Of a stretch of DNA of 64,000 bases, positions 44,454 to 52,900 are shown in pieces. Location: contig JAAZZQ010000056.1 in the NCBI GenBank assembly GCA_014239155.1, positions 62,001 through 126,000 of the forward strand, in the 5' to 3' direction. The notes beneath the pieces are model-generated. The model searched no databases, had not been told where the DNA came from, and saw only the letters and a list, made by a program, of their open reading frames with translations. The translations under genes and the position numbers were made by a program. Source of the stretch: Lachnospiraceae bacterium. GTDB taxonomy: Bacteria > Bacillota > Clostridia > Lachnospirales > Lachnospiraceae. The first letter of the stretch is position 1, and each line of letters starts with the position of its first letter.

Positions 44454-46346
44454 TTATCCAATATACATTTTTTCGCAATCCAACATCCAGCTCTGAAACA
44501 TTAACAGATACCAAATCTGAATACGCCAGTTCCCTCTCTCTGTAAAATCTCTCCAAATCCGCTGCACTGCTTCTGCATTCAAAATCCCCTGCCGTTGGAT
44601 TTGTTCATAGTCAAGCAAAGACTCTGCCCACTGTCGAAGCTCTGGTTCTAAAAGCCACTGTGTAATTGGGATAGAAAATCCTTTTTTGGGTCGGTCCATC
44701 ATCTCTTTTGGAACATAACGGTACAATACATCTTTTAATATTAGTTTGCCCTCATTCCCTTGTTTTTTATACGCCATAGGAATTGTCCAAGCAAACTCAA
44801 CCACGTCTTTATCCAGCATAGGCACCCGTGTTTCGAGCGAAACCGCCATTGCAGTACGGTCAACTTTGACCAAAATATCATCTGGGTGATAGACTTCCAT
44901 ATCCATTAACATAATGCTACTTTGGGGATCGCTCAGCGCCCCATAAGGAACGCTGTTGTGTTTATATCTATATGTTTCCTGTTCCAATGCAATATGAAGA
45001 TTTGAAGCTTCTTGCGCATTGGATAACTCATACAAATGTTCAGGGCTTTTTGCCCCCAAAAGATACGCTTTTGTCTGTAGCAATTGATTATCCCGAATCA
45101 GCGGATTTCCCACTAGAAACTTACTGGCAAGTTTTCGGATTCCATAGGGATAGCGTTTCATTTTTCCCCAAATGCGATTGATTGACGCGTAGGAACCATA
45201 CCCACAAAAAAGCTCATCTCCTCCATCGCCACTTAGTGACACCGTTACATGCTGTTTTGTCATTTTGCTTACAAGATACGTTGGAATCTGGGAAGAATCT
45301 GCAAATGGTTCTCCAAAAATCCAAGAAAGTTTTGGAATCACTGCTTTTGCATCTTTGGCTGTAATATAAAGCTCTGTGTGCTCTGTGCCAAGATGCTGTG
45401 CAATTTCCTTTGCGTAAGTAGCTTCGTTATATGCAGGATCTTCCATACCAATTGTAAAACTCTGCACCTTGCGTGAAGACTGCGCCTGCATGAGTGCCAC
45501 AATGGTACTGCTGTCAATCCCCGCGGACAAAAATGCACCGACTGGAACATCTGCCACCATCTGTTCTTTGATAGAAGCCTTTAACAATCGTTCAAGTTCA
45601 TCTGCTGCTTCCTGTCTGTTCCCTTGAAACAAATGTGCCTGTCCATATTTTGCTACTTCTCGCACAGACCAGTATGTTGTTATTTTTGGTTCCTTATAAG
45701 GTGGGTCTAACTCCAACATACAGCCTGCATCCAGCTTATAGATATTTTGATAAATAGAATACGGCGCTGGAATATATCCATGAATAAAATACAATTGCAG
45801 TACCTTGGTGTCAATTGCATTATCAAAGCCGTCTAGCACACGAATACTGCCAATATCTGAGGCAAAGACAAAATGTCCATGAACAAATCCATAGTATAGT
45901 GGCTTCTCACCAATCCGGTCTCGAATCAATGTCAACCGCCTTGTCTTTTTATCAAACAATGCAATGGCAAACATTCCTTTACAATGTTTGATAGTCTCTG
46001 TCACACCATATGCCTCAATCGCCTCAAGCAACACTTCTGTATCAGAAGTTCCTCGAAAAGCAGTTATTTTTTTCTCTTTTAATAGCTTATCCCGCAGCCT
46101 GCGATAGTTATAAATCTCACCGTTAAACACACATACATACCTTCCAGAAGCAGAGTGCATTGGCTGCATACCTGTCTCTGACAAATCTACAATGGAAAGC
46201 CTGCGATGTCCCAACACAACATTGGCTGTATCATCTGCCCAGATCCCACCTGCATCCGGTCCCCTGTGATACATTCTTTGATTCATCTTTTCTATATTTT
46301 CTTTCCAATTTTTAGGGCTGTTGCAAAAACCTGCTATTCCACACAT
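44454..46346 (-). CDS. AsnB-type glutamine-dependent amidotransferase (asparagine synthetase-like)
   Basis: A 630-residue protein with an N-terminal Ntn glutaminase domain (Cys2 in MCGIAGFCN, MYHRGPDAGG, FNGEIYN, GTSDTEVLLEA) and a synthetase domain from about residue 235 (AFLSAGIDSSTIVALM pyrophosphate loop, SLSGDGGDELFCGYG). The start is fixed by the catalytic cysteine at position 2: ATG at 46344-46346, with GAGGT about eleven bases upstream; a longer frame to 46463 runs into hairpin repeats. Enzymes of this type at the head of glycan loci are thought to amidate uronic acids or other carboxyl sugars; housekeeping asparagine synthesis is the alternative. It appears to be the first gene of the long operon. 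Confidence 0.88.
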   Translation of the reverse strand: MCGIAGFCNSPKNWKENIEKMNQRMYHRGPDAGGIWADDTANVVLGHRRLSIVDLSETGMQPMHSASGRYVCVFNGEIYNYRRLRDKLLKEKKITAFRGTSDTEVLLEAIEAYGVTETIKHCKGMFAIALFDKKTRRLTLIRDRIGEKPLYYGFVHGHFVFASDIGSIRVLDGFDNAIDTKVLQLYFIHGYIPAPYSIYQNIYKLDAGCMLELDPPYKEPKITTYWSVREVAKYGQAHLFQGNRQEAADELERLLKASIKEQMVADVPVGAFLSAGIDSSTIVALMQAQSSRKVQSFTIGMEDPAYNEATYAKEIAQHLGTEHTELYITAKDAKAVIPKLSWIFGEPFADSSQIPTYLVSKMTKQHVTVSLSGDGGDELFCGYGSYASINRIWGKMKRYPYGIRKLASKFLVGNPLIRDNQLLQTKAYLLGAKSPEHLYELSNAQEASNLHIALEQETYRYKHNSVPYGALSDPQSSIMLMDMEVYHPDDILVKVDRTAMAVSLETRVPMLDKDVVEFAWTIPMAYKKQGNEGKLILKDVLYRYVPKEMMDRPKKGFSIPITQWLLEPELRQWAESLLDYEQIQRQGILNAEAVQRIWRDFTERGNWRIQIWYLLMFQSWMLDCEKMYIG

Positions 46347-46386
46347 ATCTGTTCTGACCTCATTTATTGTTATTGCTAAAAATTTA

Positions 46387-46520
46387 TAACAGTTCAGACA
46401 AGCTGACCTGTTACTGCAAAAATCCATTGAAAATCGCCTTTGGCGATGGATTTTTGCTCTCAAGTTTTACATGTTCATATGGTCTTCACAAGTCTTGTGA
46501 AGACCTGTCTAAATTGTTAC
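46387..46520 (-). repeat. composite inverted-repeat element, copy II
   Basis: Read on the minus strand, it starts with head GTAACAATTTAG (46520-46509), then palindrome GGTCTTCACAAG-T-CTTGTGAAGACC (46505-46481), a linker containing ATGTAAAACTTG, a bulged hairpin GCAAAAATCC / GGATTTTTGC enclosing ATCGCC-AAA-GGCGAT and a seven-base bulge (46457-46416), and ends in hairpin GTAACAGGTCAG-CTTGT-CTGAACTGTTA (46414-46387). The head and the terminal CTGAACTGTTA are inverted relatives, giving the unit terminal inverted repeats. The parts occur in the same order as in copy I (46739-46908). Confidence 0.75.
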
Positions 46521-46544
46521 AAAAATTTCCATGTAGCGTTCAAA

Positions 46545-46657
46545 AATGCCATTGGCATTCTTACTGCGGTGTGCGGGTCAGCTCCGCTGACAAATTACAG
46601 ATTCGCACGCCTGCAATCTTGCCGGAGGTTTATCTCAGTAGGAGATTGTTCTCCTAC
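46545..46657 (+). repeat. three-hairpin palindromic element, copy c
   Basis: HP1 is AATGCCA-T-TGGCATT (46545-46559). HP2 has basal TGC/GCA (46565-46567 and 46613-46615), bulged T46612, an eight-pair stem GGTGTGCG / CGCACGCC with one wobble (46568-46575 and 46604-46611), inner GTCAGC-TCC-GCTGAC (46577-46591) and a 12-base one-sided bulge AAATTACAGATT (46592-46603). HP3 is GTAGGAGA-TTGT-TCTCCTAC (46638-46657). Helix lengths and the bulged T match copies a and b while the helix sequences differ. It lies in the presumed leader of the glycan operon. Confidence 0.75.
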
Positions 46658-46674
46658 CGAAATAGTAACACATT

Positions 46675-46703
46675 TTTATACTAATGCCTAGTGTATGTAG
46701 AAA
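46675..46703 (-). promoter_or_regulatory. candidate sigma-A promoter for the glycan operon
   Basis: On the minus strand, TTTCTA (46703-46698) and TATAAA (46680-46675) are separated by 17 bases. The -10 box matches five of six consensus bases and the -35 box three. It begins directly after the T-run of the adhesin terminator, a sensible place for a new promoter, and would give a leader of about 320 bases before AsnB. The weak -35 box may call for an activator. Confidence 0.35.
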
Positions 46704-46736
46704 AAAACAGTGTATTCTCTGTAGAATACACTGTTT
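46701..46736 (-). terminator. rho-independent terminator of the adhesin transcript
   Basis: AAACAGTGTATTCT (46705-46718) and AGAATACACTGTTT (46723-46736) form a perfect 14-pair stem with loop CTGT. On the minus strand the stem is followed by a run of T (46707-46701), while on the plus strand only TT follows. It therefore ends minus-strand transcription coming from the adhesin gene at 46934-53473, about 200 bases after its stop codon, and separates it from the glycan operon. Confidence 0.85.
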
Positions 46737-46738
46737 TG

Positions 46739-46908
46739 GTAACAGTTCGGCCTTCGGCTTTCTGTTACAGGTATCAAGCCATGCAAAACCACTTGATGGC
46801 GTCAAAGCCATGCCTTGTAGCTTGATGCATCTCTGCCACTACACAATTTTACATGGCTTATAATTCTATAATTTGCAGTAAATGCAAAGTTTTAGACTAA
46901 ACTGTAAC
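46739..46908 (-). repeat. composite inverted-repeat element, copy I
   Basis: Read on the minus strand: head GTTACAGTTTAG (46908-46897), hairpin TTTGCA-N5-TGCAAA (46888-46872), linker containing ATGTAAAATTG, a long bulged hairpin closed by ATCAAGC / GCTTGAT (46826-46773), and end hairpin GTAACAG / CTGTTAC with inner GCC-TTC-GGC-type stem (46768-46739). The order of parts equals copy II at 46387-46520, but the hairpin sequences have been replaced. It lies between the adhesin stop codon and its terminator. Confidence 0.7.
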
Positions 46909-46933
46909 CTGTCTTGGACTTTATTTTAATTCC

Positions 46934-49900
46934 TTATTGTAATACGCGCACAACAATTTCTTTTTTTATCCTAGAACCATCATTTGTGGTTATTGTAATA
47001 ACCACATCCTCCTGTCCTCTCTTTTTGGCGGTTAGTTTACCAGAGGAGCTTACGGAAACCAATTTAGAATTACTGCTCTTATAAGTCAGTTTCTTATTTG
47101 TAGCAGTAATTGGATTGACAATTAACTTATCGGAAAGCTGTAATGTCTTTTTGTTCTTAACACTTTTTACAAACAGCGTAATGATCTCTCGACCTTCATT
47201 GTCTTTTTCTTTCCAGATATCTTTTGCTACATCAATACTCTTAACCATCTTGCCTACATATAAAGTAATCTTACCTGATTTCTTACTTCCGTCTGTTGCT
47301 GTCGCAGTAATCGTGACCTTTCCATTGCTGTGCCCAGTCACAATACAGCTTCCATCATAGTTTGGTGTCACCTCCGCAATATTCGGATTGCTAGATTTCC
47401 ATGTTACCTGTTTGCTAACGCCATATTGATCGACATAATTTTTTGCACCGGTAATATCGGCTTTCAGCGTAATGTTTGCATGATTCGTATCAATATCTAT
47501 TCCGACAATGGACGCATATTCGAGATTGACATTATCCTTTTGTTCCACAATCTGTACTTTTGTTGCAGGCGCCACACAATGAACTCGGAACTCACAGATT
47601 GCTGTGCCACCATCTGCCGCAATTGCTCTGACAATCACATTACTATCGCTGCTTGTATCATAATCTCCGCTGCCAAATAGTTTCTTTACCGTAATCTTAC
47701 CACTTTTATTTACAGATACCAAACTTTTTACTTCGCTTTCCCATGTCACTTTTTTCGTTGTCGCTGCTAATGGTTTAAACGCCAGCTTTAACTGGACAGA
47801 TTTTTTATAACCCACATAGACATCGTAAACACCATCTGCCGGTTCAATTTTTGTTATCTGCTTTGTGACTACTAATGTAACACTCGCCTTTTTATTGCTG
47901 CCATCAGTAGCGGTTGCAGTAATCACTGCTGTACCATTTTTCTTAATCTCGACATTACCTTTTTCATCCACTGTAGCAACAGCTGTTTTATTAGATTTCC
48001 ATGTCACTCTATCATCATAGGAAGCACCATCCACCGATGCATTAAACTTGATATCATTATTCCATGTCTTACCTTCATCTAGTGTAAATCCTTTAATCAA
48101 ATCTACACCAAGCTTTTTATCTTTTACAGAGACCCCATTTGCCAAAATATCTACACTAGAAACCGCAGAACATACTTCAACATAATAATCATCTGTCTTT
48201 TCACTTCCCTTTTTTGAAGTTGCTCTAATAATAGCAGTTCCTTCTACATTCCTCTTTGCGGTTACTTTCCCTTTAGAATCGACTGTGGCAAGCGATGGAT
48301 CCAAAGAAGACCAAGTTACAGCTACCCCTCCCTCTGTAGAAAGTTGTATCTTTTTCCCTTTTGCCACCTGTTTGGGACCAATGATTTTTACAGTTGGATC
48401 TATATCTGTCACATTCAATGTATAGGAATCTTCTTTCTTAGAACCATCTGTGGTCCTTGCGGTAATTGTCACCTTTCCTTCTTTTTTAATCTGGATAGTC
48501 GCCTCACTGTAACCATAGTTATTTTCAATTAAATAAACTTCCGCAATGGCTTTATTCGATGTGAACCACTCTACTTCTTTGCGATAATCGTTTTGCTGAT
48601 TTGAGCCACCACTAAGTTCCGCAACAAAAGATACTCTGCGGTTGCTATTTATATCTTGCATATCTATTTCTGAACTTTTATCAGCGCTTATATAGCTTCC
48701 GTTAAATTCAGTAATCTCTATTTTATCGTTCTTCCCCATTACATAAACGATATGTTCTGCGTACTTGCCGCTGCCGTCCGCTGCCTCCGCTCTAATCTTT
48801 GCTGTTGCTTCCCCTGTCCCACTAATTGCAGTCACATAGCCACTGTCGTCTACTACAACAGCGTTCTTGTCACTGCTTGTCCATATTATATTTTTGTTTG
48901 CTGCATCTTTGTCGGTCACTTCTGCATGTAATTGAATCGATTGCCCCGCCCCTACATAGTGGCTTCCAGTAATCGAAATACTTCTTACAAGTGTTGCCAC
49001 ATTTACTGTTACTTTTGCAGTTTTGTTGCTGCCGTCAATTGTGGTTGCTGTAATAATTGCTCTGCCAAGTGATTTCGCTGTAATCGTACCTTTTTCATCA
49101 ATCGTAGCAACCTTCTCATTGCTAGATTTCCAATCGACAATCTGGCTTGCCTCCTCAGGCAAAATTCTTGCTGCTAACGTGCGGGTTTCCATTCCTGCGT
49201 CAAGGTCAATTCCTACTATTTTGTTTGTAACAATCACATCATCTTCCAGATTTGTGTTTCCATCTGGTATCATAATATCAAAGGTTTTCACTGCCTCTGT
49301 AACTTTTACCGGAAACGTTTCAGAAGCACCGCCTCCATCCGCTGCTGTAGCAGTAATATCTGCCACACCTTTACTGATTCCTGTTACTTCTCCTGTATTT
49401 TTATCTACAGTTGCAATAGATGTATCATCTGACTCCCAACAAACTGCTTTATTTTCTGCTGATTTTGGAAAAACCTCTGCCTTTAGTTTTATTTTTCCGC
49501 CTTTTGCAACCTTGCTACTTCCTGTAATAGTTATAGAAGATACGAGCGACGAAACATTTATTGTAACGGATGCTGTAACACCACTGCCATCTGCTGCTGT
49601 AGCAATAATTTCTGTTTTTCCATATCCATTTACTGTCACGGTGCAGCTTCCATCTTTATGATCTTCCACTGTCGCCACTTTTGTATTTGCCGATTTCCAT
49701 AAAACAACTTGCGATGCATCGTCTGGTTTATTTTTTGCTCGAAGAGTTAATGTTTTACTGTCTGTCTCAGGATTCAAACCAATTGACTTCCCATTAACAG
49801 GGTGCTTCATGTCTGTTGCTTTATAGATTTCAATAGATTCTATCCTAGGAATAACGATAAACTCCATCTCATAAGAAGCCTCGCCGCCATCCATAGAAGT

Positions 49901-52900
49901 TGCCTTCAATGTCACTTTGGTTTCGCTTCCCACATCCTTCGCAGTAATAATCTTCTTCTCCGCATCAATTGTAAGACAATTCTTGGGATTCATTTCCCAT
50001 TTTAATCCCTCATCAGTAGCATCTGCAGGTGTAAATTTAGGAACTAGCCTTACACTACATCCGCTAGTCAACAATACCCTGCCCTGAGAATCCAACACAA
50101 CCGGTGTGTTCTTATCTACTTCCTTTGGCTCTAACACAAACGATTGCACAATTCGTTTTGTTCTAATCGTTGTTTTCCCAACTTTGTTGCTTCCATCTTT
50201 TGTCAGTGCTGTTATTTCTGCTGTTCCACTAATGTTTCCGGTTACAATACCTTTTTCTTTGTCCTTAAACTGAATTACAGAAGAATTATTGGACTCCCAT
50301 GTTACCTTTTGACTTGCATTGCTTGGGGACACAACAGCACTAAGCATCTCTGCTGGCTGTTTTAATTTCTTTGTCCCAACAGCAATAAATTTCTTTGTCA
50401 CCAAATCATAAATCGCCGTTTTCTCTGTAATATCTTCCTCTCCTAGTTTAACTTTTACACCTGTCGCCAGAGGTAAAACTGTAATGTTAACACTTTTTGA
50501 AGAAATAGTATCTCCATCAGTAACCGTAAACTTAACTTTAACAGGGCTTCCTGATGGTGTTGGCTTAAGCCCTGTCACTTCTGCTTTTGGTGTTCCTAGG
50601 GTATTTGCTTTTGGCGAAATCTTAACATATTCGTTGTTTCCGGGCCCCCACTGAATTTCTGCATTGTCCGAAAACCCCTTTGTCACTGCCTCAAGTACAA
50701 TGGTTTCCTTAACTGCAATATCTAAATCCTCAAGTTCTGCACCATCTTCAACTCTTCTAATATGGATAATGCTATCCTTTTTGGAAACGGTTACTTTTAA
50801 TTCTAGCGATTTTGATAGAGAGTTGTCCTTTAATGTTCCTGTAATTGTTGCGCTGCCTGGTGCCTCCGCTCTAATTACTCCTTTTTCGTCAACTGTAGCA
50901 ACTGATGTATCATCAGAATCCCACACCATTTCTGTATTTTCTGCTTTCTCTGGTGTAAAGCGTACTTTTATAGCATATTCTTCTCCTTTTATCAGCTCAA
51001 TGCTGGTTTGGAACAGTTCCATATCCTCCACAATTGTAGCACTTTTCCACTTTGCATATAAAGTTACTGGCGCATTCACCTGATTATTAAAATTATAGGA
51101 AACATTTAATCCCGCATCACTATACCAACCCTGAAATTCTGCATAATTCTTTGTCGGATCTTCAGGTTTGTTTACAGAATTGCCTTTATTTATCAATTCA
51201 AAATAAGAACTTCCTGAATAACCACCATTTAACTCATAAACTACAGGATACCAATATTCAGGTTCCTCTTGACCACTTAGTATAGGATATCCGTCATTAA
51301 TACCACTATTGTCCGAAGAAAAACTTCCTCCAAGAATTGTAATTGCATCTTGTGATTTTAGAGCACTGGAAGTCTTTGCCATTTCCGCATCTGAAACACC
51401 ACCTTTTTCTCTGTAAAATGCAATACTATGTTCATCACCAACATAAAGACAGCTTGTATAGGAAGTATCTTCCTCCTTGCCAAAAAATCCCACAAGCATT
51501 GCTGCATAAGAACCTTCCTCACCAGTTATATTTCCAGCATGATAACAGTTGGATATAAAACCTTTTTTGATGATTCCTGCTATACCGCCAAGATACTGTG
51601 ACGTTTTGGCAGCACGAACACTTCCTGTGTTATAACAATTTTCAATTGGTACTCTATAACTCTCCCCTGAACTTCCTAAGATACCACCAATCCCCACTGA
51701 TTTTGTAGTTCCGCCACTGCCGTTAATACTTCCTTGATTAAAGCATTCACCAATACTGTACTCCCGATTCCCATTATATAACCCTACAACACCACCGACA
51801 TTTGCCAAACCAGTTACAGATCCAATATTTCCACATCTTGTAATTGCTCCGGATGTTGATCCAGCAATACCGCCAATATTTTTATCTTCTCCGTTAACCG
51901 CTGCATAGTTATAACAATCGTGAATGGTTCCTAACTTATTCTGTGCTACAATACCGCCCGCTTCACCAATTTCCTGCGAATTGTTTTTCTGCCGTACTAC
52001 TCCATAGTTCGTACAATCTGCGACTTCTCCTTCATTTATGCCCACGATACCTGCTACAATATAAGCACCTTCAATACTCATGTAATTGGCACAGTTTTTA
52101 ATACTATCAGATTCCCTTGATGTATTGGTTCCAGCAATTCCAGCAACAACTGCTGCCTTTGTATTAATGCTGCCCACTGTATAACAGTTCTGGATTACCC
52201 CATTGTTTCTGCCGACAATACCACCAATATCTTTTTTTGCATCCGCAGTACTTGCAGATGCTGTAATTCTTCCTGCAAAGACACAATTTTCGATATTTCC
52301 TTCATTTACTCCTACAATCCCGGCGGTAAAATCCATATCACTTGTAGACTCCAGATTTCCGGTAACCACACAATTGGTAATCATACCATCATTGCGTCCA
52401 GCAATAACACCCGCAGAACGCTCTCCTGTCAGTGATGCATTGCTAATATGTAAATTCTTAACTACTGCCCCCGATTGAATCACTGGAAACAAACCTTGAT
52501 CTACTTTTAGATTCTGAATAGAATATCCATTACCATCAAAAATGCCAGCAAACCCACCACTATAATATGCAGGCTCTGATTTCATATCAATATTGCAAGC
52601 TAATGTTACTGTACTTCCATCATAATCATTCTTGCCAGTAAGAAAACCCAAAAACTGATCTTTGTTTTCTATTCTGTACTCATTTGATGAAATTTCTACA
52701 GGATCCTGCACAGATGCATAAGCCCTAACCGATACAACATCAAACGATGTTGTATTTCTCTTTGACTTAGAAATATATACTGACGCATCTACTTCAGGCA
52801 CAGGAACTGATGTTTGCATTTCAGTCGTTTCAATTGTAACTGTTTCAAGTTCCATTGTTTCAAGTTCTGTGGTTTCTAATTCTGTGCTGTCTTCTGTTCC

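Larger units (their letters stand above)
46347..46933. other. gene-free, hairpin-dense region between adhesin and glycan operon
   Basis: This 587-base stretch has no plausible gene. Right to left on the minus strand it holds the end of the adhesin transcript with a composite inverted-repeat element (46908-46739), a rho-independent terminator (46736-46701), a candidate promoter (46703-46675), a three-hairpin element (46657-46545), a second composite element (46520-46387) and the AsnB ribosome site. Well over half of the bases can pair within local stems. If the promoter call is right, the glycan operon has a structured leader of about 320 bases. Confidence 0.8.

Noticed and set aside
46481-46505. 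GGTCTTCACAAG-T-CTTGTGAAGACC as an operator for a regulator
   Set aside because: It is a perfect palindrome, but it occupies the hairpin-1 slot of a composite repeat unit, so a structural-repeat origin explains it better. No regulator gene is adjacent.
46387-46657. CRISPR array or attC/integron array as an explanation of the hairpins
   Set aside because: There are no direct repeats of equal length separated by unique spacers, no cas genes, no integron integrase, and units differ in size and arm sequence.
49023-49661. A 212-codon open frame on the plus strand, rich in Val, Ser and Pro
   Set aside because: It is an antisense shadow of the repeated BIG2 coding sequence; the repeats keep the reverse frame open. 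There is no ribosome site or recognisable domain.
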